Notes under the pieces: generated by a model
Told to the model about the DNA's origin: nothing
The model's database searches: none
The model's input: only the letters and a program-made list of their open reading frames with translations
Source: Huiozyma naganishii CBS 8797
Lineage: Eukaryota > Ascomycota > Saccharomycetes > Saccharomycetales > Saccharomycetaceae
Direction of reading: 5' to 3'
NCBI RefSeq assembly: GCF_000348985.1
Contig: NC_035931.1
Span: 496,001 to 560,000 of the forward strand
DNA: 64,000 nt
Part shown: one piece after another, positions 28,001 to 37,273 of the stretch
Numbering within the stretch: the stretch's first letter is position 1
Layout of the letters: each line of letters starts with the position of its first letter
Program-made: the position numbers and the translations under genes

Positions 28001-30044
28001 TATCTGTAGTGCTGGTGCTGACATTTCTTTTCATACCGGAATCTGGAGCTTTAGATTCCTCGTTTAAGTTCAGCATGGTGTCATTATGCACATAATTATC
28101 GTCATGGCCAAACTCAGGTAGCCAGGCTTGAAAGTAGCGAGATTCATTCTGAGAGCTTGTCCTTTGCGCTGCATTTCCATCACCTGTATCATTTGCATTC
28201 CAGCGCGGTCCGTTAGTGAAATACAATATAGCGTTAATGTTAATCTTTGCGAGGGAGGAAATCATACCCTTGAGTAATTTTTTAACGGATTTGTTGGAGT
28301 TTTTCAACTTGATCTGATTGTGTATCAATCTACAGGATAGTTGGAGGTATGTCACCATGTTTGATAGCATCTCGAAAAATTTGGAGAAGTTCATACGGTC
28401 GTTTCTGATGAACATATCGTGAGCTAGTCTAGTGTAGTGAAACGTCAAATCCTCTAGTTCAATCCATGTTCTGATGTCCTTGGAATGCTGGTAGAACAGG
28501 TCTTGTTTGGAAAGGATGGCCTGCCTGTAGAATGTTTGGCTATGTGAGTGATTGGATTTGTAGTCCTGTGTACCTGTCACGGATGGTTTACCTTTAGGTT
28601 TCGCTGTAGAAGCCACAGAATGCCGCTTCTCCTCCTCCTCCTCGGTACCGTCTGTTGCCTCTTCAGAGGACCGTGTTTTGTCTACAATGCTCTCAGCTAT
28701 ATTCCGTGCTCTCAGATCGACTAGGTGGTCATTCGGTGGGAACACAAGTTCCATGCTAGTGCCCATTTTTTTGCCAGGGATTTGTCCCTCATCCTCGCTG
28801 GTTTGTTCTAAACTTTCCTCGGGATCGTCTGAACTTTTGTTATTCATCTTGGACTCTGTGGTGGAGACGAGAGGGAACTCCGAGCAGTAAATATCCAGTT
28901 CTTTATTGTAATAAATTAATTTGTCCCCTGGGCCCTGTGTCGCAGATACTATTGGGATTGGTGTCCACGTTGGTGAGACGTTCGTGTGGAAACTGTTTAT
29001 GATCATTTCGACCTCTTCGAGAGACAGTATGTTGATCTGTTCCCTCTTCGTGGTGACGGTGTCTCTTTGGTGCGACATCGTTTTGGAGAGTGATGGGGGT
29101 ACACTGGACGGCACACTCCCACTCGGCGAATCTCCCTGTGATGGACATGTGTCATTTTCTCGTGACGAAGGTGCAGACTCCGGTGTTCCCTCCGTTTTGT
29201 CCAACGGGTCGATTGTGCTAAGGTCATCGTACTTCACGTTTGTGAAGTTCGAGTTGCTGTTCAGTACGATGGAGCTTCTTTTTGCCGAGTTTTTCGACTG
29301 GTTGCTGTGATTACTGAAAAAACTGCCTCTTCGAAAGTAAGGGTACGACCCTCTCCTGCTCTTGTTGGACACCGGCAGGGGCAGACTCAGCAATGTTGCT
29401 GATCTTCCCGTGTTGGAGATGGCCTGCTCTGCAGGAACGTCCAAATGTGATGCCGCCGCCGCCGGGGCCCCCATGGGGGGTGCCCCGTTGTTCCGCAAGC
29501 TGGACTTGTGTATGCTTGTGCGTCTTGAGCTCTTGTTTGAGACGGAAGACACGGTTCTAAAGTTACAACTGACATTTTCTCGTAGCAAGCGGACATGGTT
29601 ATAAGGGAACCAGCCCCTTATAACTTTGTTGTCCGTATCTGCTATGGATAACCCGTCCCACCAACCAGACGCGCTCTTGGCAAGCACGTACACTGTATCC
29701 CCCCTCTGGAAGGACAGCTTATTGGTTGCGGATGCCGGTGGGTAGTTGAAGTCGTGCACTGCCACTACTATATCCAGGGTACACACTCTTGAGTTCGGCG
29801 TCGGCGTGTGGTGTTGTTGTTGTTGGTGCTGTTGCTGTTGTTGCTGTGGTACCTGTTTCTGGTGCATGCCCCCCTGGGACACAGTTCTTTCTGAGGCGGA
29901 GTGCCGTCTCTGCAACATGCTGTTGAGCCCTGAGTTTGCCAACGATCCCCTCGCGTGACCTTTGCACTGGTCTGTATCCGATTTGATCGATGTTTGTTTT
30001 GATGTACCTCGTTCCCCGTTTTCCGCTATTTTTTTATTTCCCAT
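25086..30044 (-). CDS. CDC25: CDC25, Ras guanine-nucleotide exchange factor
   Basis: Activates Ras1/Ras2 and hence adenylate cyclase and PKA in response to glucose. The open frame extends to 30191, but ATG 30044 ([13 protein letters not shown]) is preferred because the extra upstream part is low-complexity. This gives 1,652 aa (about 1,589 in S. cerevisiae Cdc25). An SH3 domain is at about residues 90-150 ([12 protein letters not shown] to [11 protein letters not shown]), after a Q/H-rich run. Long Ser-rich regions follow, then RasGEF-N and the catalytic RasGEF domain ([48 protein letters not shown]). The protein ends soon after [19 protein letters not shown], without the basic tail of about 40 residues seen in S. 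cerevisiae. The duplicate SDC25 is the alternative name; full length favours CDC25. Confidence 0.93.
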   Translation of the reverse strand: [1652 protein letters not shown]

Positions 30045-30724
30045 ACTAAACTTTTTTTTCTTTCTTGTGAGTGCGTAAAAAAAAAAGAGAGGGATGGAAC
30101 GAGAGGGGGAAATAAAGGCGTAAAGAAGAAGAAGAAGAGGCCGTGAACTAGTTAAAAGGACTCCCCCTCCAGCAAGCCCCACTAGAACCAAGTTATCAGC
30201 GGGAACTAGTTGACTCTCTTTCTCTTTTCTCTATCCTCCCTTCCTTCTTGGAAAAACCAAGCAAAATATATATATATATATAGATAGGGAACCAAAAAAA
30301 AATTATAACCAGAGGAACAGATCGTACCCAACAGCAGCAGCGAAATAGAGAAGCTCGCGGGGGCCAATTCCCCTGTAAAAAACTCCCCTTCGTACCTCGA
30401 CAATAGCAAAATCTTCCAACTCCTCTCTGCTCACACTCTAAATCGAGAGAGAGAGTACTGCACTGCACTTCAAAGTGGACCAAATGTTCTTTATTTTTAG
30501 TCCCCACACTACTACCACTACTGCTCTCCCCTCAGAAACAGCGCAAGTTTCCAGAAGCGAAGTCGCAAGTCGTGTTATTTCCTCTTTGGGAAATTACCTC
30601 GGAGAAGTGTCCCCCTGCGCATCTCCCCTTAATTTCCCGCTTAGTAGTAGTAGTAGTGTGTGCTTAGCTAAGTCCGTGATCTGCCCGTTGGCCTGTGCGG
30701 TGTGTATAAGCAAGAATGCGTGTA
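30045..30724. other. CDC25 promoter / ATG39 3' flank
   Basis: 680 bp between two minus-strand genes. It contains purine-rich runs (30061-30140), an AT alternating tract (30267-30282), an AGC cluster around 30332 and a TAGTAG run near 30643. No further gene with support is seen. Confidence 0.6.
30267..30282. repeat. (TA)n tract in CDC25 promoter
   Basis: Sixteen bases of alternating TA, about 225 bp upstream of the CDC25 ATG. It may serve as the TATA element. Confidence 0.8.
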
Positions 30725-31747
30725 TCAGTGTAGTCGTGGGATCCAGCGGGACAGTGTCCCGCGTAGTCGCTCCACTGTACGGCGTGGGTGTAAGTGTATG
30801 TAGCGTCTGCCCGTGGAGGTGTACCGTCTCACGAGGGTGCCTGCTCGATGGCACAGTCTGTGGTAGCCTCTTTTGAACTCGGCACTTCTGAGTGCCCTGT
30901 ACCGACGGGTCTGTGCCCATACACCACTAAACTCCGCAGCGGTCTTCTCGTACCACTGCTTCGAGGCGGTGTACAGTTGGCAAAGCTTGCTTCGGGCGGT
31001 GTGTCTCGCAATGCGCGCCACGGTCTTGAACCGGCGCCAACCGACTACATCGCCCTCTTGTAGTGGGCAGATGAATCGGTTGTCGAAATCAACGTAGTAT
31101 TTCCCAGTGGGGTTCCCCGTGGGGTTCCACGAGGCTCTCTGGGGAAGCCCCCGGTCGTGGGCTAGAGTGGCCCAATGGTCCACACCACCGACAATTTGCC
31201 AGTGTCTCATATCTAGCTTGCCACGGGATCCAACACGGGACCGTTCCAGCCAGTGGTCGTAACCTCTCTGAAGCAGTAACGTAGTGAGAAAAGTGACAAG
31301 AACTGTAACTACAAGAACTTTGACCGATACAACCCAATCGTCTCCACTTCTGTTAATTGGTGTACTCTTCTCTGGTGGGGCAGTCACTGCGGTGGTCCAC
31401 TGGCTGCAACGTGCCCTCGCACGAGTGGGGACCATGAAACTACTGCCTGCCGCAGTGGGATCTTCGGGGGTCACCCCAGAGAGCGTATCTTGAGAGTTTG
31501 CAACTTCAGAAGCCTCTTCCACTTTGGTTACCTTTCCTTCCAATCCCTCCACGTTAGAACGACTCGCAGCCGTCCGCTCATTGGAGTAGTCGCTGCTGGT
31601 GCTCGACAAGACGTCTTCCTCCTTTGGGAACTCACTCAGACTCAGCTCGCTAGTGGTAAAATCAACGCTCGGGGACAGATCTCCGAGCGACCCAGATCCT
31701 CTCCCAACAACACTCCACGCCTCTCTTTTCCTCGCTTTGTTAACCAT
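30725..31747 (-). CDS. ATG39: ATG39-like nucleophagy receptor
   Basis: Perinuclear ER membrane receptor that recruits Atg8 for autophagy of nuclear envelope. The ATG at 31747 gives 340 aa (about 398 in S. cerevisiae). W11-S-V-V14 near the N-terminus is a textbook Atg8-interacting motif (W-x-x-V), in the same place as in S. cerevisiae Atg39. A Ser/Glu-rich cytosolic part follows, then one transmembrane helix (about residues 139-159, VVSVKVLVVTVLVTFLTTLL). The C-terminal lumenal part is Arg/Trp/Tyr-rich and helical, matching the amphipathic lumenal helices that anchor Atg39 to the inner nuclear membrane. Position between CDC25 and MRPL15 equals that of YLR312C. Overall sequence similarity cannot be judged without alignment. 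Confidence 0.85.
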   Translation of the reverse strand: MVNKARKREAWSVVGRGSGSLGDLSPSVDFTTSELSLSEFPKEEDVLSSTSSDYSNERTAASRSNVEGLEGKVTKVEEASEVANSQDTLSGVTPEDPTAAGSSFMVPTRARARCSQWTTAVTAPPEKSTPINRSGDDWVVSVKVLVVTVLVTFLTTLLLQRGYDHWLERSRVGSRGKLDMRHWQIVGGVDHWATLAHDRGLPQRASWNPTGNPTGKYYVDFDNRFICPLQEGDVVGWRRFKTVARIARHTARSKLCQLYTASKQWYEKTAAEFSGVWAQTRRYRALRSAEFKRGYHRLCHRAGTLVRRYTSTGRRYIHLHPRRTVERLRGTLSRWIPRLH

Positions 31748-32224
31748 GATCACCGTAACTGTGTTCACCAAGCCCAAACTACCGAGCTCTCCGTATCTCT
31801 CCTGAACTTGTTGCTCATCTAACTGAGTCCCACTAGCGTATACCTCCTGTCTCCTTTCTTAATCAGAGCCAGAATCAGCATCTCCGTCAGGATGCCCATC
31901 GGACAAATTCTGGTCTTCTCGGTGTTTTTGTCTCTCTTTCCTACGGCACTCTCTGAGTGAAGCACCTTCTGGGCGCTCTTTTGTCCTGGAATAACCACCG
32001 CAAGCCCTGATTTATTTTCTTGTTTTAGGGTTTTATGTGGTCACGTGTTTTTTGGAGGTTTCACGTGACGGAAAAAAAGACACACAAAGTAGAGGATCTG
32101 GAAAATATCGAGATTGAGAGGGAGCTGTAACTCGAAGCATTGTACGGAAACGAGGTTGTTCTTGTGCACTGCAAATACAGCCACAAACTGGTTTCTGTTG
32201 GTGTGATCTGCTTTCATTTACAAG
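31748..32224. other. ATG39-MRPL15 divergent promoter
   Basis: 477 bp with two CACGTG boxes 20 bp apart (32042, 32062) on either side of a T/G-rich spacer. No other gene is seen. Confidence 0.65.
32042..32067. promoter_or_regulatory. Two CACGTG E-boxes, 20 bp apart
   Basis: TCACGTG at 32041-32047 and TCACGTGAC at 32061-32069. Spacing of two helical turns puts both on the same DNA face. Candidate Cbf1 (or Pho4/Tye7) sites shared by ATG39 and MRPL15. Confidence 0.5.
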
Positions 32225-32941
32225 ATGCCTCTTTTACCTACAGGTGCCTCGTTTTGTAGAGCAAATTGCACAGTGATGCGGCAGATGCGGATACGAGCGT
32301 TGAGTTACTTACACACTGGGGAACGTGTGCGAGGCCTGAGGAGAGACCCGGCAAGCTACTTGGCAAACCCGTACGGGCTGAAATACGGCTCCGTGGATAA
32401 AGACAGCTACCAGGATAGGATAAAGTCCCTGCTACATTTGAAGGAATTGGGGATCGAGCTGGAAGATTCGCTGATCTTACAATGCCTCACGCACAAGTCG
32501 TTTGCCCACGGGATTGTGCCCTACAACGAAAAATTGAACGTTTTAGGTACACAGTATCTGAAGTTCAAGCTGGCGTGCTTCTCAGTGGACCCAAATAATG
32601 CAGAACCGAGCAAGAGTGGTAACAGTGTATCGTTGGTCAATGGACGTAACTTCGACAGATTGGGCTCCAAATGGAGCAGGAACTTGATCTCCGATGGTCT
32701 CATTTACAAGTTTATCAAGAAAAGTGGGTTACGCAAACTGATCTTTTGGAAAATGCGGAACCCGGACGCATCGTACATGGAAAACGGTGAACCGAAAATT
32801 TTATCCACAGCATTAAACTCTCTTCTGGGGGCCATGCTGATAACCAATGGTCCCGGAAAGACAGACAGGTTTATCAACGATTTCTTATTGAACAGCAAGG
32901 AACAGTTGTCCCTGATTAGCCTGAAGAAGGAAAAGACATAA
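32225..32941 (+). CDS. MRPL15: MRPL15, mitochondrial large-subunit ribosomal protein (mL57)
   Basis: RNase III-like mitoribosomal protein of 238 aa (about 253 in S. cerevisiae). An Arg-rich N-terminus lacking acids (FCRANCTVMRQMRIRALSYL) is a likely mitochondrial presequence. The RNase III-type fold is seen in LLHLKELGIELEDSLILQCL and THKSFAHGIVPYNEKLNVLG, then LSTALNSLLGAMLITNGP. The catalytic acidic residues of true RNase III are not evident, as expected for a structural member. Its place between ATG39 and SPH1 equals YLR312W-A. Confidence 0.93.
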   Translation: MPLLPTGASFCRANCTVMRQMRIRALSYLHTGERVRGLRRDPASYLANPYGLKYGSVDKDSYQDRIKSLLHLKELGIELEDSLILQCLTHKSFAHGIVPYNEKLNVLGTQYLKFKLACFSVDPNNAEPSKSGNSVSLVNGRNFDRLGSKWSRNLISDGLIYKFIKKSGLRKLIFWKMRNPDASYMENGEPKILSTALNSLLGAMLITNGPGKTDRFINDFLLNSKEQLSLISLKKEKT

Positions 32942-33264
32942 CCCCCTCCATTCTAACCCTCTCTATTGTCTCAGTTCCCTTTTAATTTGGCATTTCATAA
33001 CCGCTGCACGCACGCTATCGGTCATATTCAAATTCATAAGTAATTGTACAAAAAAACACTCACCCTGTAAATACTCTCAATACGGATGATACCTTAGCAA
33101 ATCAAATTACCACGATTATTCTTTTAATATTACAAGTGAATGACATGGTCAATGGACCATGACCTAGTCATCCGTACAGTATATATTCACGTATATACAT
33201 TCATTCTATCCCAATGTCTCGTTCGGTATCTATCATGTTTTCTCCCGACTTGATGAAGTCCCAC
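32942..33264. other. MRPL15-SPH1 convergent 3' region
   Basis: 323 bp of shared 3' flank. It contains a small hairpin (arms 33144-33150 and 33155-33161, CATGGTC/GACCATG with a 4-nt loop). No gene is seen. Confidence 0.6.
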
Positions 33265-34764
33265 TCAATTTTTCTTGGTCGAACCAAAATGTTTCAATTT
33301 GTTCATAAATCCATGCTCCGTAATGCTCGGCTTACGATGCTGTCCGGTAAGCATTTTTAGCGCGCCGATACTTTTCGCAGAATGCGGTATTGTGGAGTTA
33401 TTGTTAGGGGTAAAGGGATCTTGCAGATTTGCCCCGTGTGGTGCCGTTGTCTTCGTTGGTGTAGTTACAGGGTTTGTCTCCATAAGGTCATGAAGTAGAC
33501 TTTTGCTCGGTATTGACTTCAAGTTACTGGACGAACTAGTTATGCTTGCCGTACTTTGGCTATTGGAACTGCGTAATTTCCCCGCGATTTTCAGAGGTTT
33601 CACTGGCGAAGGCTGCTCTTTCTCCTCTTGATCTGATGTGACTGACTGTACGGACCGCAAAGATATATCACTACTTTGATATTCAGGATCTATCCTGGTT
33701 CCAGAAACTTTAATCAAATCACATAATGTAAAGAGGAGATCATTCAGAGCAGCATGCACCGCAATTGGTGGTATGAAATCCTCGTACAGCACAAAATACC
33801 TTGTTGCAGTAATCACGTTCGACAACGACGACTTTAAGAGTGCAACTTCTCCCTTAAATTCAGGGACATCAACAAGCAGTACTATATCAGACACAGTCTT
33901 GGTCATTTTGGAAAGATACAAAAACAATTTTTCTCCCGTTGAACCCCCATGCGCAGGTTGCATGTTGTGGAAGAATTCTTGAATTGTTATATGCAACCTT
34001 TTGACAAGATCGAAAGGGATACGACCACCATCATAATTATACTGCCTACATTGGTCCATTTTCAAGTGGATCAGAGGGACCTTCCCACTTGTAGCAACGT
34101 TCTGCGCTGCAAGCTGCTTCTTCAAAAATCTGTTCTCCTCCATTAATTGCTCAATCTCTACACTGTTCTCATTTCCAACTCTGGTGTCATCTCCATCATA
34201 TCCCATTTCTTCCGTAAGTGCAATGGAGGGTTGTTCCTGTGCCCGCTCCACAGTGGTGTTCGATTCAAAATTGGGAGTAAATGTGTCATCACCTATTTCA
34301 GCATCCTCATCTTCAGAGGACCAGTCAATCGTGGCTTTCGTGGGCACAACGACAACTTTCTGGATGACATCTTTTGCGTTGTTGTTGTTGTTGTTCGAAT
34401 TGTTCTGATCGTGTTGATAATTTTTGCTTCTGTTTTCAATCTCAAACATTATGTCTGTAAGCAGGTCTGCAAATTTGTCCTTGGAGAGAAAAGCCAATTT
34501 CTCTCTTGCTTGGTTTCGTTTCTTGAAGAAAGTATCTCTCGTTGATAGCATGGATTTTTTCCCGTAGTCCCCGCGTCGTCTGTGCAATTCCTCGTTGACG
34601 TCTGTACTTAGTTCTAAGAATTGCTCCGACGACAGGTTGGACAGTTTGGTCCTTGCTTTGGAGGCCCGCTTGCAGCTAAAATTATCCATATGCTCTTTCC
34701 CCTCATTAGCGAAGAATTCTTTTATGCTCAAGCGATGACGGTTGAATGTTTCATCAGGTAACAT
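33265..34764 (-). CDS. SPH1: SPH1, polarisome-related protein (Spa2 paralogue)
   Basis: Spa2-family scaffold for shmoo and bud-site polarity. It is 499 aa (about 530 in S. cerevisiae Sph1; Spa2 is near 1,466). Two Spa2-homology (SHD/GIT) repeats are in the N-terminus: RASKARTKLSNLSSEQFLEL and QAREKLAFLSKDKFADLLTD. A poly-Asn run and acidic linker follow, then a short coiled coil (IEQLMEENRFLKKQLAAQ) and the conserved helical domain with GGRIPFDLVKRLHITIQEFF. Length and position next to MRPL15 and CDC3 (YLR313C) favour SPH1 over SPA2. Confidence 0.92.
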   Translation of the reverse strand: MLPDETFNRHRLSIKEFFANEGKEHMDNFSCKRASKARTKLSNLSSEQFLELSTDVNEELHRRRGDYGKKSMLSTRDTFFKKRNQAREKLAFLSKDKFADLLTDIMFEIENRSKNYQHDQNNSNNNNNNAKDVIQKVVVVPTKATIDWSSEDEDAEIGDDTFTPNFESNTTVERAQEQPSIALTEEMGYDGDDTRVGNENSVEIEQLMEENRFLKKQLAAQNVATSGKVPLIHLKMDQCRQYNYDGGRIPFDLVKRLHITIQEFFHNMQPAHGGSTGEKLFLYLSKMTKTVSDIVLLVDVPEFKGEVALLKSSLSNVITATRYFVLYEDFIPPIAVHAALNDLLFTLCDLIKVSGTRIDPEYQSSDISLRSVQSVTSDQEEKEQPSPVKPLKIAGKLRSSNSQSTASITSSSSNLKSIPSKSLLHDLMETNPVTTPTKTTAPHGANLQDPFTPNNNSTIPHSAKSIGALKMLTGQHRKPSITEHGFMNKLKHFGSTKKN

Positions 34765-35221
34765 AGTCGTCTCCTCCCTTCTCTTGTAAGTGTGTCTTGC
34801 ACCAAATGCCGTGCTTTGGTATTATTGGGGGTTACTACCTATCTTTACTGCGTTGCTAGATTGGTTATTCCAGGGTACAGCCTCAATTGTTTCTTATTTC
34901 TTTTATACGCGAATAATGCTCGAGAACAGAAAAAACGCGTTAAAGACACCGAAATCCAAAGAAAAGAAAAAAGAGTTTTAACGCGTTTAATTTCCACACG
35001 ATAAGGACGTGATGGGGGGCAGTGATAGAAAGACGATATCTTTTAAATGTAGACGTAGATGGAAATATTTATATAATAAAAGAGTGTGATTGCAGTACCA
35101 GCTCTCCGACTTGCAATTACTGTAGCAAATAAACAAGGTAGGCGATAAAAGTTGCCGGGCCGGCGGATACGTTAGAGGGAGGTAGATTAAAAGGTGTAAG
35201 GGACGTTTCACCACTCGCTCA
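34765..35221. other. SPH1 promoter / CDC3 3' flank
   Basis: 457 bp between minus-strand genes. ACGCGT (the MCB core) occurs at 34935-34940 and again at 34980-34985 within about 50 bp, which could give G1/S timing to SPH1; this is only a motif-level observation. No gene is seen. Confidence 0.5.
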
Positions 35222-36802
35222 TCACCTCAAAAACCCCTTCTTCTTTTGAGGGACTGGGGAGCTCGTGCTCGGGTTGGCCAGGGACAGTTCCAGTTGGTGT
35301 TTTTTCTCCTCCAATGCTTTCAGTTGCTTGGTCAACTTGTCCTTCATTTCCTTGTGTCTGGCGAACAGTTCAGTTTCCGATTTTTGTAGTTTCTTCTCCT
35401 TCTCGGTGACCTTTTGCTGGAAAACGGTCTTCATTTCAGACTCTAGTTTGGCTAACTTGGCCTCGTGCAGCCTCTTCTCCTCCTCCTGTCTCGTGTTCGG
35501 GTCGAACTCTTTGAAGACAGAGTTGTCCTGCTTGATCCCGAGGCTTATCAGTTTCTTGGACCTGTAGTTTTCGTACAGTTCGTGTGCGGTCCGTTCCCTT
35601 AGTTCTTCCAAGTACTGCTTTATCAAAAGATCACGGAGTAAGTTGAAGTCGGAGTGGTTGGAGTTTTCCACCTCGATGATCCCCCAGGGGTACTCACGGC
35701 CCCTCACCATTAATTCTGGATTGTTTGGATCCTTGACAAAACTGTTGGACCCAACGACTGCATATGGCATCTTTTCGTACAAAGTCTTGGAAGTCTGGAT
35801 CGTTTCGTTGTCATCCATTTTGTAGACTGGTGGCCGGAACAAAGTGACACCGTGCTCTCTCAACTGGTTGGAGATCCTTGATTTGAACAGCTCGATCTCT
35901 TCGTCGGACAAGATGTCCGATTTGGAGATAACGGGGATCAAGTTACATTTATCGTGTACTTGTGAGCAGAACTCCAAGTCGAGTGGCTTCAAGTAGTGGC
36001 CCGTTGGTTCGATAAAATACAGACAGACGTGGACTCTGTTGTCCTCGATTTTTGTTCTGTTGATTCTGTTCTCCTGGTCCAAGTAGTGATCAAACCTGGA
36101 ATTGATCTCGCTGAGAACGGGTTTCCAAGAGTCTGTGTTGTCAATTGCATCACCAAACCCAGCAGCGTCAATAAGCGTCAACTTCAACTTGACACCGTTC
36201 TCCTCAATGGTCTTGCTTTGTGTTTCAATCTTGACAGTGTTACGCATACTGACTGCCCCCCCCACCTGGGAGTTCTTGTCGCCTAGAGTATCCTCGTCAA
36301 GACTCTGGTCGTTACCGTCAGGTGTTTCTCCACTCCTCACACCCGTGTCACTGAAATTCTCGTTGAACAGCGAATTGATTAGAGTTGTTTTACCGAGCCC
36401 TGTTCTACCAACACAAAGGACATTCAAGTTAAACCCTCTCCTAACGGACTTTCTGTGCCATTGCTTGGGGAGGTTGGCAAACCCGACGTAGCCCGTGATC
36501 TGTCTGTTTACGATTTTCAGACTTGCCGGCTGCGGAGGCAGCACCTGCCCTGCCTCTTGCGCGGAATCAAACTGGTTCAATTCGTTGCTGATGCTCTGCA
36601 GGTCCAGCTTGTTCTGCTCAATCTCTGAAAACTGTTCTGCCTTTACGGATACAGCAGGATCCTCGGCACCGATGGAGTTGCCGCGGGCACCGAGATCTGG
36701 AGTCCCGTGGGCGCTCTGCGCGGCACCATTGGGCGGGAAGGGCATCTCTTCTTTCTTCACGGAAACCCCGTTCGTGTTCTGGCTTTCTTCTGACAAATTC
36801 AT
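35222..36802 (-). CDS. CDC3: CDC3, septin
   Basis: GTP-binding septin of the bud-neck filament. It is 526 aa (about 520 in S. cerevisiae). A disordered N-terminus is followed by a polybasic patch (QWHRKSVRRGF), P-loop GRTGLGKTTL, switch II DAAGFGD, the G4 motif SKSD, the septin-unique element (GREYPWGIIEVEN) and a C-terminal coiled coil (from about residue 425; EEEKRLHEAKLAKLESEM). An acidic insertion lies between P-loop and switch II, as in Cdc3. Located after SPH1, as YLR314C. Confidence 0.97.
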   Translation of the reverse strand: MNLSEESQNTNGVSVKKEEMPFPPNGAAQSAHGTPDLGARGNSIGAEDPAVSVKAEQFSEIEQNKLDLQSISNELNQFDSAQEAGQVLPPQPASLKIVNRQITGYVGFANLPKQWHRKSVRRGFNLNVLCVGRTGLGKTTLINSLFNENFSDTGVRSGETPDGNDQSLDEDTLGDKNSQVGGAVSMRNTVKIETQSKTIEENGVKLKLTLIDAAGFGDAIDNTDSWKPVLSEINSRFDHYLDQENRINRTKIEDNRVHVCLYFIEPTGHYLKPLDLEFCSQVHDKCNLIPVISKSDILSDEEIELFKSRISNQLREHGVTLFRPPVYKMDDNETIQTSKTLYEKMPYAVVGSNSFVKDPNNPELMVRGREYPWGIIEVENSNHSDFNLLRDLLIKQYLEELRERTAHELYENYRSKKLISLGIKQDNSVFKEFDPNTRQEEEKRLHEAKLAKLESEMKTVFQQKVTEKEKKLQKSETELFARHKEMKDKLTKQLKALEEKKHQLELSLANPSTSSPVPQKKKGFLR

Positions 36803-37036
36803 CCCGTGGCACGCAAAACCTTAACAAATACCGCCTTGACCGCAGCTCCCAGAGGAAAGTGGTCCTTTGTGTGTGTGTGGATCGTCCAAATCCCAGTGTG
36901 TTCCTCTTTTCTGTGATCTTTGAAGAAAACGAAAATTAAAAATAAAAAATAAAAAAAACCACGTGATCCACCTTCCTAAACAGATAACATGTGTAAAAGC
37001 GGAAGTAAGTTACTTCTTTGGGAAAAAACGTCCCGA

Positions 37037-37041
37037 AGGGG
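37037..37041 (+). promoter_or_regulatory. STRE (AGGGG)
   Basis: AGGGG, the Msn2/Msn4 core, about 85 bp upstream of the heat-shock element. A short motif, supported mainly by the gene type. Confidence 0.35.
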
Positions 37042-37121
37042 TATTTTACCTCTGTTTTTGTTTCACGTTTTTTTTTTCCTGTTTTTGGCCTCTTTCCTCT
37101 TTGGGAAACTCTGACTCCATG

Positions 37122-37162
37122 GAATCTTCGAGAAGGAATTCCTCGAGAAGAATCTCTCGAGG
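37122..37162 (+). promoter_or_regulatory. Heat-shock element (Hsf1) upstream of Hsp70 gene
   Basis: GAA (37122), TTC (37127) and GAA (37132) occur at exact 5-bp spacing, a perfect three-unit HSE, with a further in-phase GAA at 37147. An 8-bp inverted repeat (37141-37148 and 37155-37162, CCTCGAGA/TCTCGAGG) overlaps it. A gapped TTC pair lies at 37229 and 37239. Hsf1-driven transcription of the downstream SSA gene is inferred with good support. Confidence 0.8.
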
Positions 37163-37265
37163 ACAGAGGGCTGAGCTAAGCGTTGGTTCGGGCTCTGCGG
37201 CAAAACAAGCAAGAGAGATTCTGCCATGTTCTTCGACGTTCCATCTCGAGGCCGAGGAAAGCGGA

Positions 37266-37273
37266 TATATAAA
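37266..37273 (+). promoter_or_regulatory. TATA box of SSA2
   Basis: TATATAAA lies 119 bp upstream of the SSA ATG and downstream of the HSE cluster, as in stress-inducible yeast promoters. Confidence 0.75.

Noticed and set aside
30045..30191. 49-residue N-terminal extension of Cdc25
   Set aside because: Low-complexity Leu/Phe/Lys sequence encoded by purine-rich promoter DNA; ATG at 30044 is the better start.
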